Shown here: piece by piece, positions 34,727 through 43,147 of the stretch
Layout of the letters: each line of letters starts with the position of its first letter
Position numbering within the stretch: the stretch's first letter is position 1
DNA from: Streptomyces ambofaciens ATCC 23877
GTDB lineage: Bacteria > Actinomycetota > Actinomycetes > Streptomycetales > Streptomycetaceae
Direction: 5' to 3'
Assembly (NCBI RefSeq): GCF_001267885.1
Contig: NZ_CP012382.1
Coordinates: forward strand, 806,001 to 870,000
DNA: 64,000 bases
Notes under the pieces: model-generated
The model's database searches: none
What the model saw: only the letters and a program-made list of their open reading frames with translations
Told to the model about the DNA's origin: nothing
Made by a program: the position numbers and the translations under genes

Positions 34727-34780
34727 GCATCGGTTCCGGACGGTGGTCCCCCGCGCCGCCCGACCGGGGACGCCGCTCCT

Positions 34781-34802
34781 CCTGCCGCGCCCGCGCGGCA
34801 GG
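34781..34802. terminator. Hairpin between convergent MFS and MarR genes
   Basis: A 10-bp perfect arm CCTGCCGCGC pairs with GCGCGGCAGG across a CC centre. It lies 55 bp after the MFS stop and 8 bp beyond the MarR stop. Confidence 0.6.
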
Positions 34803-34809
34803 TCCCCCG

Positions 34810-35328
34810 TCAGGTGCCGGTCTTCGCGGCGGACCGGCCCTGGGGCTCCTCCTCCGCCGCGTGACCGAGGAAGTCGTCCACCATGCGGTGGAAAAGGGTG
34901 GCGAGGTGCCGCAGATCCTCGGGGGACCAGTCGGCCAGGGCGAGTTGCATGCCGCGGGCTCCGGCTTCCCGCAGGCGCGCGACGGCCCGGCGGCCGGCGT
35001 CGGTGAGCTCGATGCGCTGGGCGCGGCGGTCCTCGGGGTCGGGGACACGGCTGACGTGCCCCGTCCGCTGCAACTGCTGCACCGTCCGGGTGACGTGCGA
35101 GGCCTCCACGCCCAGCCGGGCGGCCAGTTCCCCCGGGCGCAGCGGCTCGGAGTCGGCGACCTGGCGCAGCAGCGCCACGGCGGCCCGGTCGAGGGGCACG
35201 TCCGCGAGGGCGGTCAGCCGGTCATGCTGCCGCTGCCGGGTGCCCAGGTAGGCGACCCTGGTGAGCGCCCGCTCGATCTCGGCCACTTCCGGTGACACGG
35301 GGCCGTCGGGGAGCGGAACGGTGGACAT
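34810..35328 (-). CDS. MarR family transcriptional regulator
   Basis: 172 residues. The winged HTH is clear: RPGELAARLGVEASHVTRTVQQLQRTGHV with the wing DPEDRRAQRIELT. The flanking helices ALTRVAYLGTRQRQHDRLTA and LATLFHRMVDDFL form the dimer interface. MarR proteins repress genes for efflux and detoxification, and phenolic ligands or oxidation release them. ATG 35328; the ribosome site is weak. The upstream region includes an imperfect palindrome near 35352-35366, a possible own operator. It is convergent with the MFS gene. Confidence 0.9.
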   Translation of the reverse strand: MSTVPLPDGPVSPEVAEIERALTRVAYLGTRQRQHDRLTALADVPLDRAAVALLRQVADSEPLRPGELAARLGVEASHVTRTVQQLQRTGHVSRVPDPEDRRAQRIELTDAGRRAVARLREAGARGMQLALADWSPEDLRHLATLFHRMVDDFLGHAAEEEPQGRSAAKTGT

Positions 35329-35351
35329 ACGGGCACTTTACCATCTCCTTG

Positions 35352-35366
35352 CCTCACTCAAGTAAG
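35352..35366. promoter_or_regulatory. Candidate MarR operator
   Basis: CCTCACTCAAGTAAG is an imperfect inverted repeat 24 bp before the MarR start codon, in an AT-richer patch of an otherwise GC-rich region. Confidence 0.35.
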
Positions 35367-35570
35367 CGACCGCTCACCGATCGCGGCACAGGCGGGGGGC
35401 CCGGCCGGACGGGGAGGGGGAATCCGGCGCGTGACGCGCGGGGTCAGCGGCCGAGGATGTCGATCGCCGACGGCACCGCCCACGGAGGTGACGGATCCGG
35501 GGCCCGCCCGGCCGAGGACACCGCGGCCCGGGTCCGCCCGGCCCGCCGGCCCCTCACCTTCAGGTACCCC

Positions 35571-36236
35571 TCACGGCCCGTCCCGGGGAGTGACGGGCGC
35601 CAGCCACATGCCCACGATCGCGTCGACGAGACCGTCGGCGGTCTCCTGCCAGGTGGCACGCGGGGTGGGCCGCCCTTCGGCGAGCGCGCGCTCCCGCTCC
35701 GCGGCCACGTGCACGATGAGGTGGCGCGCCATGTCACCCCGTTCGGCCCGGACCTCGTCCGGCAGCGCCGGCATGCACCGGGTCCGCCCCTCGATGATCT
35801 CGCGCAGCGAGGGGGAGGCACGGGAGTGTTCGACCATGATCTGCCGCAGCGCCGGATCGGTCATCACCTGGGCGCAGAACCGCGCGTACCAGGTGGGGCT
35901 GCCGAGCGCGGCCAGGTGGTCGAACTGCGGCCGCACCAGGCAGTCCACCCAGTCGCGCAGGTCCGTCGAGTCGCCGAGGGCGGCCAGCTGCCGGGCCCGC
36001 AGGTCCTCGACGCGTTCCGAGTGCCGCTCGGCGATGGCGCGGACGAGGTCGGACTTCGTTCCGAAGTGGTAGCCGACCGCGGCGTTGTTGCCCTGCCCCG
36101 CGGCCTCGCTGACCTGGCGGTTGGAGACCGCGTACACGCCGTGCTCGGCGAACAGCCGCTCGGCCGTGGTCAGGATCAGCTGCCGGGTCGCACTGACCTG
36201 TTCCGCCCGTACCGCCCTGCCCGCCATGCTCACCAC
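35571..36236 (-). CDS. TetR family regulator
   Basis: 221 residues. The N-terminal HTH reads TRQLILTTAERLFAEHGVYAVS, NRQVSEAAGQGNNAAVGYHF, followed by a ligand domain with WVDCLVRPQFDHLAALG and a long helix ARHLIVHVAAERERALAEG. The QGNNAAVGYHF recognition helix matches a TetR subgroup often beside drug-efflux genes. GTG 36236 has GAGGAAGG 10 nt upstream; ATG 36227 is the alternative. It is divergent from the 14-helix MFS gene and likely represses it through the intergenic region at 36380-36420. Confidence 0.88.
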   Translation of the reverse strand: MVSMAGRAVRAEQVSATRQLILTTAERLFAEHGVYAVSNRQVSEAAGQGNNAAVGYHFGTKSDLVRAIAERHSERVEDLRARQLAALGDSTDLRDWVDCLVRPQFDHLAALGSPTWYARFCAQVMTDPALRQIMVEHSRASPSLREIIEGRTRCMPALPDEVRAERGDMARHLIVHVAAERERALAEGRPTPRATWQETADGLVDAIVGMWLAPVTPRDGP

Positions 36237-36389
36237 CGCGCCGGGACCTTCCTCGCGCCCCGCGACGGCCAGTCCCTCGAGTCGTCACAGGTCCGCCGCC
36301 GCGCGGCGCCTTCGGGGAAGCCTACGCACCCCCGGGTGCGGGACGGTGCGCGGCCCGGGTGCACGGGCGCTCCCCTCTGCCCGTAGAGT

Positions 36390-36415
36390 ACGTCAAGCGA
36401 CTGATTTAAATTGTG
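36390..36415. promoter_or_regulatory. AT-rich divergent promoter/operator region
   Basis: Contains the perfect 8-bp palindrome ATTTAAAT within an AT-rich island. TAAATT (36407-36412) could be a -10 for the MFS gene. The strand partner TTGACG (36391-36396) looks like a -35 but lacks a -10 at the right spacing. Confidence 0.4.
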
Positions 36416-36465
36416 CTCGCGTACCGGTCCTCCGGTCCCATGCCCGTGACCCGAAAGGCATGTCC

Positions 36466-37950
36466 ATGCCCGCTTCTCCCGCCGGACCCCCCGGCGCCGC
36501 CGAGACGGCCGCCGCGCCGCGGCCGAACGCCGTGGTGGCGGTACTGGCCCTGGCCGGGATCGTCGTCTCGCTGATGCAGACCCTGGTCATCCCGATCGTT
36601 CCGGAGCTGCCGGAACTCCTGGACGCACCGGCCTCGGACGCGGCCTGGGCGGTGACCGCCACCCTCCTCGCGGCGGCGGTGGCCACGCCGGTCGTCGGCC
36701 GGCTCGGCGACATGGTCGGCAAGCGGCGGATGCTGCTGTTCAGCCTGGTGCTCCTGATCGCCGGCTCGGCGGTCTGCGGACTGAGCGACTCGCTGGTCCC
36801 GATGGTCGTCGGCCGCGCCATGCAGGGGCTGTCCGCCGCCGTGATCCCGCTCGGCATCAGCATCATGCGCGACGAACTGCCCGCCGAACGGCTGGCCGGT
36901 GCCACCGCCCTGATGAGCGCCTCGCTCGGGGTCGGCGGCGCGCTCGGCCTGCCCGCGGCCGCGCTGATCGCGGACAACCTCGACTGGCACATGCTGTTCT
37001 GGGTCTCCGGCGCACTCGGCGCCGTCGCCCTGGTACTGGTACTGGTGCTGGTGCCCGAGTCGGCGGTGCGCACCGGCGGCCGTTTCGACGTCCCGGGCGG
37101 CATCGGCATGGCGGCCGGCCTGGTGTGCCTGCTGCTCGCGATCTCCAAGGGCGCCGACTGGGGCTGGTCCAGCGGCACCACGCTCGGCCTGTTCGCGGCG
37201 GCCGTCGTCGTGCTCCTGGTGTGGGGCCGGTGGGAGCTGCGCACCCCGCAGCCGCTGGTGGACCTGCGCACCACCGCCCGTCGTCAGGTGCTGTTCACCA
37301 ACCTGGCGTCCATAGCGGTCGGTTTCTCGATGTTCGCGATGTCCCTGGTGCTTCCGCAGCTCCTGCAGTTGCCCGAGGCCACCGGTTACGGCCTCGGCCG
37401 CTCACTGCTGACCGCGGGCCTGGTCATGGCGCCGTCCGGCCTGGTGATGATGGCGTTCGCCCCGGTCTCGGCCAAGGTCTCCAAGGCCCGCGGCCCCAAG
37501 GTGACCCTGATGATCGGCACGGTGATCGTCGCGGCGGGCTACGGTCTGGGCATCGTGCTGATGGCCGAGGTGTGGCAGCTGGTGCTGTTCTCCTGCGTCA
37601 TCAGCGCGGGCATCGGCTTCACCTACGGCGCCATGCCGGCCCTGATCATGGGTGCGGTGCCCGCGGCCGAGACGGCCGTCGCGAACAGCCTGAACACCCT
37701 CATGAGGTCCATCGGTACGTCGGTCGCCAGCGCCGTGGCCGGTGTGATCCTGGCTCAGATGACCATCAGCCTCGGCGGCTTCGCCCTGCCGTCCGAGAAC
37801 GCGTTCAAGGTGGTCATGGCGATCGGCGCGGGCGCCGCCCTGCTCGCCCTGGTGATCGCGTCCTTCATCCCCCGGCACCGTCCCGCCGCCGGCGGGCCGC
37901 ACCCGGCACCGGCCGACGGTGCCCAGGCGCGGACCGCTCCCGTCCGCTGA
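36466..37950 (+). CDS. MFS transporter, DHA2 (14-TMS) family
   Basis: 494 residues, about 14 hydrophobic helices. GRLGDMVGKRRMLL is the loop 2-3 signature (GxxxD/GRR) and WGRWELRTPQPLVDLRT the mid-loop typical for DHA2 drug/H+ antiporters. The C-terminal tail is Pro/Ala-rich. ATG 36466 was chosen because GAAAGG is 7 nt upstream; ATG 36460 is only 1-2 nt from it. Divergence from a TetR regulator is the usual arrangement for drug-inducible efflux pumps, so antibiotic or metabolite export is likely. A hairpin terminator follows. Confidence 0.9.
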   Translation: MPASPAGPPGAAETAAAPRPNAVVAVLALAGIVVSLMQTLVIPIVPELPELLDAPASDAAWAVTATLLAAAVATPVVGRLGDMVGKRRMLLFSLVLLIAGSAVCGLSDSLVPMVVGRAMQGLSAAVIPLGISIMRDELPAERLAGATALMSASLGVGGALGLPAAALIADNLDWHMLFWVSGALGAVALVLVLVLVPESAVRTGGRFDVPGGIGMAAGLVCLLLAISKGADWGWSSGTTLGLFAAAVVVLLVWGRWELRTPQPLVDLRTTARRQVLFTNLASIAVGFSMFAMSLVLPQLLQLPEATGYGLGRSLLTAGLVMAPSGLVMMAFAPVSAKVSKARGPKVTLMIGTVIVAAGYGLGIVLMAEVWQLVLFSCVISAGIGFTYGAMPALIMGAVPAAETAVANSLNTLMRSIGTSVASAVAGVILAQMTISLGGFALPSENAFKVVMAIGAGAALLALVIASFIPRHRPAAGGPHPAPADGAQARTAPVR

Positions 37951-37955
37951 CGGCG

Positions 37956-37987
37956 ACGGCGCCGGCTCCCCCGGGAACCGGCGCCGT
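37956..37987. terminator. Terminator after DHA2 MFS gene
   Basis: ACGGCGCCGG pairs with CCGGCGCCGT (10 bp) around a 12-nt loop, beginning 6 bp after the stop codon. Confidence 0.6.
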
Positions 37988-38046
37988 TCAGGCGAAACTG
38001 CCGGACGGCGCGCGTGACGGCGTACGGGGGCGTCGAGAACTGACCC

Positions 38047-39027
38047 GTGGAGCTGCCGCTGATCCCTCCCATGCTCGCCACGCCCGGCCCCCTGCCACCC
38101 GCCGCGCAGGACACGCGCTGGGCGTACGAGACCAAGCAGGACGGCCAGCGGGTGGTGGTCTACCTGCCCGGCGACGGCAGTGTGCTGCTGCGCGCCCGCT
38201 CCGGCCAGGACATCACGGCCGCCTACCCCGAGCTGGCACCGCTCGGCACCGCGCTCGGCGACGCCCCCGCGGTCCTGGACGGGGAGGTACTGGCCCTGGA
38301 CGACGAGGGCCGCGCCGACTTCCAGTTGCTGCAGTCCCGGATGGGCCTGGCGCACGCCCCGGGCCGGGTGGCGCAGCGGGCGGCGAAGGTCCCCGTCCAT
38401 CTGGTGCTCTTCGACGCCCTGCACCTGGGACGCCACTCCCTGCTGGGGCTGCCGTACACCGCCCGCCGCGAACGGCTGACGGCCCTCGGCCTCGTCGGCC
38501 CCTCCTGGTCGACGCCGGGAGCCCTGGTCGGCCACGGCGCACAGGCGCTGCGTGCCACCCGCGAGCACGGGCTGGAGGGCCTGGTGTGCAAACGGCTGGA
38601 CTCGGTGTACGAGCCCGGCGTCCGCTCCCGGGCCTGGATCAAGATCCGCAACATGCGCAGCGAGGACGTGGTGGTCGGCGGCTGGCTGCCCGGCAAGGGG
38701 CGGCTCACGGGCCTGCCCGGCGCCGTCCTGGTCGGCCAGCGCGCCGCGGGCCGGCTGCGCTACGTCGGCGGGGTCGGCACCGGCTGGAGCGCGGCCGAGC
38801 GCACGGAGCTGGCCGCACTGCTGCGGGCGGCCGAGACCGACGTGTGTCCCTTCGACCCCGTACCGCCGGTGCGGGGAGCGCGCTGGGCGGTCCCCCGGCT
38901 GGTCGGCGAGGTCCGCTACAGCACCCGCACCCGGGAGGGGATGCTGCGCCAGCCGTCGTGGCTGAGGCTCCGTCCGGACCTCGCGCCCGAGGAGTCGGCC
39001 GCCGACCTGCCGGACGACATGGTGTGA
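38047..39027 (+). CDS. ATP-dependent DNA ligase (LigC/LigD ligase-domain type)
   Basis: 326 residues. The adenylation motif is YETKQDGQ with Lys30 as nucleotide acceptor (KxDG). VLDGEVLALDDEG is motif III, LVLFDALHL motif IIIa, EGLVCKRLDSVYEPG motif IV and WIKIRNMR motif V. The C-terminal OB-fold (GAVLVGQRAAGRLRYVGGVG) is complete. Actinobacteria use such stand-alone ligases in non-homologous end joining and base-excision repair with Ku and LigD. GTG start without a good ribosome site. No ku or polymerase gene is adjacent. It is followed by a secreted NLP-like protein, with 134 bp between them. Confidence 0.9.
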   Translation: MELPLIPPMLATPGPLPPAAQDTRWAYETKQDGQRVVVYLPGDGSVLLRARSGQDITAAYPELAPLGTALGDAPAVLDGEVLALDDEGRADFQLLQSRMGLAHAPGRVAQRAAKVPVHLVLFDALHLGRHSLLGLPYTARRERLTALGLVGPSWSTPGALVGHGAQALRATREHGLEGLVCKRLDSVYEPGVRSRAWIKIRNMRSEDVVVGGWLPGKGRLTGLPGAVLVGQRAAGRLRYVGGVGTGWSAAERTELAALLRAAETDVCPFDPVPPVRGARWAVPRLVGEVRYSTRTREGMLRQPSWLRLRPDLAPEESAADLPDDMV

Positions 39028-39161
39028 CGCGGGGTCAAGTATTGGGCTCACCTTCACCGCAGGGACGCCCGGGACCTCTTGGCGCGGAAGGGGAAAGACG
39101 GCACGCTGAAGTCCCTTTCCCCCCACAGCCGTTGGGCTGCGCCCGACCAAAGGAGGACGCG

Positions 39162-39941
39162 GTGCCCTCGCGTACACCCCCCGCCCGCCGCAAGAGATGG
39201 CTCGCCACGCCGCTCGGCGCCCTCGCCCTCGTCGTCGCCTTCCCCGCCACCGCCTTCGCCGCCCCGCCCCCGGGACTGCCCGGGAACGCCGACGCCGCGG
39301 AGCGGACGTACCAGCCCGCCTACGACTACGACACCGACGGCTGCTACCCCACCCCGGCCATCGGCGTGGACGGAGCGGTCAACGGCGGGCTCAACCCGAC
39401 CGGGGCCCTCAACGGCAACTGCCGCGACGCCGCCGACCTCGACAACACCAACGGCTACGCGCGCGCCAAGTGCCACAACGGCTGGTGCGCCTACATGTAC
39501 GGCCTCTACTTCGAGAAGGACCAGGCGCTGCCCGGCAGCAGCCTCGGCGGGCACCGCCACGACTGGGAGCACGTGGTGGTGTGGGTGCGGGACGGTGGCG
39601 GCGTCGAGTACGTCTCGACCTCCAACCACGGCTCGTTCAGCGTGCACGCGAGGTCGGCGATCCGCTTCGACGGCACCCACCCGAAGATCGTCTACCACAA
39701 GGACGGCATCAGCACCCACTGCTTCCGGCCGGCGACCTCGGGCGACGAACCGCCGGAGAACCACAGGGGCGGCTGGCAGTACCCGACGCTGGTCGGCTGG
39801 AACGGCTATCCGGCCGGTGTGCGCGAGAAGTTGAGCACCCACGACTTCGGCAGCGCCCACTTCGGTCTGAAGGACGGCAGCTTCGCCTCCCACCTGGCCG
39901 CCGCCAAACCCTCCGGCGTCCCCTTCGACCCGTACGCCTGA
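39162..39941 (+). CDS. Secreted NPP1/NLP-like (necrosis-inducing) protein
   Basis: 259 residues. The Arg-rich N-region and the hydrophobic stretch [16 protein letters not shown] form a signal peptide cleaved near residue 33. GHRHDWE (residues 130-136) is the heptapeptide that binds the metal in Nep1-like proteins. Cys61, 87, 104 and 109 could form disulfides. In plant pathogens such proteins bind plant sphingolipids and disrupt membranes, while in Streptomyces they are common and of unknown use. AGGAGG lies 5 nt before GTG 39162. The region upstream has an 8-bp hairpin and no clear promoter. Confidence 0.88.
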   Translation: MPSRTPPARRKRWLATPLGALALVVAFPATAFAAPPPGLPGNADAAERTYQPAYDYDTDGCYPTPAIGVDGAVNGGLNPTGALNGNCRDAADLDNTNGYARAKCHNGWCAYMYGLYFEKDQALPGSSLGGHRHDWEHVVVWVRDGGGVEYVSTSNHGSFSVHARSAIRFDGTHPKIVYHKDGISTHCFRPATSGDEPPENHRGGWQYPTLVGWNGYPAGVREKLSTHDFGSAHFGLKDGSFASHLAAAKPSGVPFDPYA

Positions 39942-39996
39942 CCCGGCGGCAGGGCCGGTCGGGCGAACCGCACGGCCCGCACGCCCCGAAGAGCAC

Positions 39997-40002
39997 TATC
40001 GT
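39997..40002 (+). promoter_or_regulatory. Candidate -10 for leaderless hemC-type mRNA
   Basis: TATCGT ends 6 nt before ATG 40009; there is no Shine-Dalgarno. Confidence 0.4.
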
Positions 40003-40008
40003 GTCCGC

Positions 40009-40944
40009 ATGTCCGTCCCCGAACTGATCCGCATCGTCTCCCGCGACTCCCCCATGGCCCTGGCGCAGGTCGAGCGCGTCCGGGCCGGGCTGGCGGCCCT
40101 CCACCCCGGCGTGCGCACCGAGGTCGTGCCGGTGAAGACCACCGGCGACAAGTGGCTCGGTGACCTGTCGCAGGTGGAGGGCAAGGGCGCGTTCACCAAG
40201 GAGGTCGACGCCGCGCTGCTGTCGGACGAGGCCGATCTCGCGGTGCACTGCGTCAAGGACGTGCCCGCCGACCGGCCGCTTCCGGCGGGCACGGTCTTCG
40301 CCGCGTTCCTGGAGCGGGACGACGTCCGCGACGCCCTGATCCATCCGGACGGGCTCACGCTGGACGAGCTCCCGGCCGGGACCCGCGTCGGCACCTCCTC
40401 GGTGCGCCGCGTCGCCCAGCTGGCCGCGACCCATCCCCACCTGCGGTGCGTACCGTTCCGGGGCAACGCCAACCGCCGCCTCGCCAAGCTGGCCGCCGGT
40501 GAGGCGGACGCCCTGCTGCTCGCCGTGGCCGGCCTGGAGCGCATCGGCCGCCGGGACGTGATCAGCGAGGTCCTCTCGCCGGAGACGATGATGCCGCCGA
40601 TCGGCGCGGGCATCCTCGCCCTGCAGTGCCGGGAGGGCGACACGGACCTCATCGAGGCGGTGAGCGGCCTCGGACACCCCGCGACCCACCGGGAGGCGTC
40701 GGCGGAGCGCATGTTCCTGCACGTCCTGCAGGGGCACTGCAACAGCCCGATCGCCGGCTACGCCCGGGTGGACCGCGGCGGGGAACTCTCCCTGCGGGCC
40801 TGTGTGTTCACCCCGGACGGCAAGACCCGGCTGAACGCCCACGAGTGGGCCGGCCGGCTCGACCCGGCGACCCTCGGCACCTCGGTCGCCGTGGCCCTGC
40901 TGCGTCAGGGCGCCCGCGAGATCATCGACGGCATCCCGCACTGA
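40009..40944 (+). CDS. hemC: Hydroxymethylbilane synthase (porphobilinogen deaminase) paralogue
   Basis: 311 residues, near normal length. It carries [39 protein letters not shown] and [13 protein letters not shown], which bind the dipyrromethane cofactor and substrate. The cofactor-attachment Cys is Cys244 in [11 protein letters not shown], where most members have GGCQx[11 protein letters not shown] replaces AVHSxKD. It converts porphobilinogen to hydroxymethylbilane. No hem gene is adjacent, so this is probably a second, stand-alone copy; a role outside heme synthesis is possible. The transcript is probably leaderless. Confidence 0.88.
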   Translation: MSVPELIRIVSRDSPMALAQVERVRAGLAALHPGVRTEVVPVKTTGDKWLGDLSQVEGKGAFTKEVDAALLSDEADLAVHCVKDVPADRPLPAGTVFAAFLERDDVRDALIHPDGLTLDELPAGTRVGTSSVRRVAQLAATHPHLRCVPFRGNANRRLAKLAAGEADALLLAVAGLERIGRRDVISEVLSPETMMPPIGAGILALQCREGDTDLIEAVSGLGHPATHREASAERMFLHVLQGHCNSPIAGYARVDRGGELSLRACVFTPDGKTRLNAHEWAGRLDPATLGTSVAVALLRQGAREIIDGIPH

Positions 40945-40956
40945 GGCGCCGCGGGG

Positions 40957-41481
40957 TCAGGCGGTGCCCTTCTCCGCCTGGTCCCGCAGGAAGGCGCTCA
41001 CCTGACACGCCAGCCCGTCGCCGCGCGCCGCGCCGGAAGGGGGCTCGGCGCCCTCGTCCGGCAGCCCGAGGCCACCGGTCCACACCCGGCGGTCGGCCCA
41101 GTCCTCGTCCACCCGGACCTGTACCTGGACGTCCACCTGGGAGAGGTTCGCCTCCGGGCCCGCCGCGTAGAGCACGGCGGTGGCCCGGCGCAGCGGGTAG
41201 ACGTCGAAGCCCTCGATGAACTGGGAGTTGCGCCAGTCGAGGAAGGCGCTCTCCCCGTCGGGGCCGATCCGCACGTCGATCTGGCCGTCCTCCAGGTGCA
41301 CGCCGAGATGCCGGGCGCCCCGGTTCTCCACCGTCACCCGGACACAGAAGTACGTCAGCCCCTCGGCCGCGTCGTCCCGTCCACGCGGCGGCTCGGCCGG
41401 CTCAAGACGGTGGACGCGGACCCGCAGGCCGTCGTGCTCGTCGTACTCCTGCCAGTCCCCGACCACGTTCGGCTCGTACAC
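40957..41481 (-). CDS. Hypothetical protein of beta-sandwich character
   Basis: 174 residues. It begins VYEPNVVGDWQEYDEHDGLRVRVHRLEPA and has the segment TYFCVRVTVENRGARHLGVHLEDGQIDVRIG, which alternates hydrophobic residues as in an extracellular-type beta-sandwich (DUF4352-like). There is no signal peptide. GAGAGGGG stands 5 nt before GTG 41481, and a well-formed promoter is found upstream. It is convergent with hemC (12-bp gap). The function is unknown. Confidence 0.65.
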   Translation of the reverse strand: MYEPNVVGDWQEYDEHDGLRVRVHRLEPAEPPRGRDDAAEGLTYFCVRVTVENRGARHLGVHLEDGQIDVRIGPDGESAFLDWRNSQFIEGFDVYPLRRATAVLYAAGPEANLSQVDVQVQVRVDEDWADRRVWTGGLGLPDEGAEPPSGAARGDGLACQVSAFLRDQAEKGTA

Positions 41482-41509
41482 GGTGCCCCTCTCGACCTCT
41501 CGACGCTGC

Positions 41510-41539
41510 TTCCTATCTGTGCGCTCAGTGCACTGTCAA
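41510..41539 (-). promoter_or_regulatory. Consensus-like promoter for the 40957-41481 gene
   Basis: On the minus strand TTGACA (41534-41539), an 18-bp spacer and TAGGAA (41510-41515) give one of the best HrdB-type promoters in the window. The transcript would start near 41503, about 20 nt before the GTG. Confidence 0.6.
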
Positions 41540-41731
41540 ATGAGCGGAATGCGCTGTGGCCAGGGACTTCGCCCCTTTTGATCGACGATCAAGCGTTGCG
41601 CAGGAACTATCCGCCGGTGTCCGCGCCGGACGGTCACCCGGAGCGTGCCGCACATCACGTCCCCGGGCGCCGCCGTCCCGGTCACCGGTCCGCAGCCGTT
41701 CGGGTGGCAGTCCGGGACATTCGCGCTCAGT

Positions 41732-41749
41732 ATCCATATATATGAGGAT
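41732..41749. promoter_or_regulatory. AT-rich palindromic site before sigma factor gene
   Basis: CATATATATG (41735-41744) is a perfect palindrome inside ATCC...GGAT. It is conspicuous in GC-rich DNA and lies 31 bp upstream of the sigma factor start. It is probably a promoter -10 or an operator. No SigB-type -35/-10 was recognised. Confidence 0.35.
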
Positions 41750-41779
41750 TTGCCAGCGCCCTTGCTGAGGGAGGTGCGC

Positions 41780-42574
41780 ATGACGCGTATCGCCGGCAGA
41801 ACCAAGCCCCACCCCCACGACGACGCCCCCGACACCGCCGCGGCCTTCGACCGGCTCGCGGGGCTGCCCGAGGGTCCGGAGCGCAAGGCGCTGCGGGACG
41901 AGCTGATCCAGGTCTGGCTGCCGATGTCCGAGCGGATCGCCGTCCGCTTCCGGGGCCGCGGGGAGAACCTGGAGGACCTCTACCAGGTGGCGGCTCTAGG
42001 ACTGGTCAAGGCCGTCGACCACTACGACCCGCGACGCGGCCACGCCTTCGAGGCGTACGCCGTGCCCACCGTGACGGGCGAGATCAAACGGCACTTCCGC
42101 GACCACATGTGGACCCTGCACGTACCGCGCCGCATCCAGGACCTGCGCAACCGGGTCCGCAAGTCCGCGAAGGAGCTGGCGCAGGTCACGCCGGGGCGTG
42201 CGCCCACGGTCGAGGAGATCGCCGATCACGCGCATCTGACCACGGTCGAGGTCCGTACCGGCATGGAGGCCCTGGAGTGCTTCTCCGCCCTCTCGCTGGA
42301 GGCGGAGATGCCGGGAACCGACGGGTACGCCCTCGGGGACGCGCTCGGCGGCCCGGACCCCGCCTTCGACGCGGTGGTGGACCGGGTGGCGGTCCGGCCC
42401 TGTCTGGAGGCGCTGCCCGAACGCGAGCGCACCATCCTCTACCTGCGGTTCTTCGGAGGAATGACGCAGAGCCGCATCGCGCAGCAGCTCGGCATCTCGC
42501 AGATGCACGTCTCCCGGCTGCTCAGCGGCTGCTTCGACCGCATCCGCGACGAGATCCTCGCCGAGGCCCGCTGA
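41780..42574 (+). CDS. SigB/SigF/SigG family RNA polymerase sigma factor
   Basis: 264 residues. Region 2 is intact (RFRGRGENLEDLYQVAALGLVKAVDHYDP, then FEAYAVPTVTGEIKRHFRD). Region 3 follows (HVPRRIQDLRNRVRK) and region 4 ends with RERTILYLRFFGGMTQSRIAQQLGISQMHVSRLL. This is the SigB/F branch that guides stress and developmental transcription in Streptomyces and is normally held by an anti-sigma HATPase. GAGGGAGG is 5 nt before ATG 41780. No anti-sigma gene is adjacent, but three HATPase-like proteins occur elsewhere in the window. Confidence 0.93.
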   Translation: MTRIAGRTKPHPHDDAPDTAAAFDRLAGLPEGPERKALRDELIQVWLPMSERIAVRFRGRGENLEDLYQVAALGLVKAVDHYDPRRGHAFEAYAVPTVTGEIKRHFRDHMWTLHVPRRIQDLRNRVRKSAKELAQVTPGRAPTVEEIADHAHLTTVEVRTGMEALECFSALSLEAEMPGTDGYALGDALGGPDPAFDAVVDRVAVRPCLEALPERERTILYLRFFGGMTQSRIAQQLGISQMHVSRLLSGCFDRIRDEILAEAR

Positions 42575-42593
42575 GGACGCTGAGGACGCGGTC

Positions 42594-42920
42594 TCAGCCC
42601 TGCGGCGGGGCGCCGGGGATCTGCGTCGGGCCGTGCCGGTCGACGGAAGCCTCCAGCGTGGCGCGTATCTCCGGCGGCATCACTCCGGTGCGCCCCCAGA
42701 TGAGTATCATTTCTGCCACATTGCGCAGTTTGATGTTCGTATGCTGGGAGACTTCCTTCAAGACGATCCACCCCTGGTCCGGTGTCATCCGGCCGAGGAC
42801 GACGATCATCCCGATCGCCTGGTCGACGACGGCGTGCGAGACGACCGCCTCCTTCAGCTGCCGGACCTGCTCCTGCAGCTGGAAGACCTGGTCCGAGCCC
42901 GAGCCCCGGTCCGTGGGCAT
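42594..42920 (-). CDS. ANTAR-domain protein
   Basis: 108 residues. It opens with a coiled coil (QVFQLQEQVRQLKEAVVSHA) that runs into an ANTAR domain: VVDQAIGMIVVLGRMTPDQGW, then LKEVSQHTNIKLRNVAEMIL. ANTAR proteins bind dual-hexaloop RNA to prevent termination. This one lacks the usual GAF or receiver domain, as is common in Streptomyces. GGAGG stands 5 nt before ATG 42920. The adjacent sigma factor gene is convergent (20-bp gap), so a shared stress role is possible. A target RNA cannot be identified here. Confidence 0.88.
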   Translation of the reverse strand: MPTDRGSGSDQVFQLQEQVRQLKEAVVSHAVVDQAIGMIVVLGRMTPDQGWIVLKEVSQHTNIKLRNVAEMILIWGRTGVMPPEIRATLEASVDRHGPTQIPGAPPQG

Positions 42921-43147
42921 GGTCACCTCCGGATCCGGCGGATCACCGCCGTCTGTGCCGCGCGGGACGGCTCCGACGCCTCCATCGTGGTCACAAGTGA
43001 CCCACCGCGCCACTGGGCCGCCAGGGGCGCAGCCACCACCGTTTCGGCGCCACGCCCGGGGTACTCGGCAGGCGCCCGCCGCACTCCCGGCCGGACACTG
43101 GCGTGCAGCCGGTGGCTGCCGGTGGACGAGATCAGGACGCGACTGCC

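Noticed and set aside
35292..36386. Plus-strand open frames over the MarR/TetR interval
   Set aside because: They overlap clear regulators on the other strand and have an abnormal amino acid composition.
36383..36396. TTGACG as a -35 for the TetR gene
   Set aside because: No TAnnnT element at 16-19 bp spacing in that direction.
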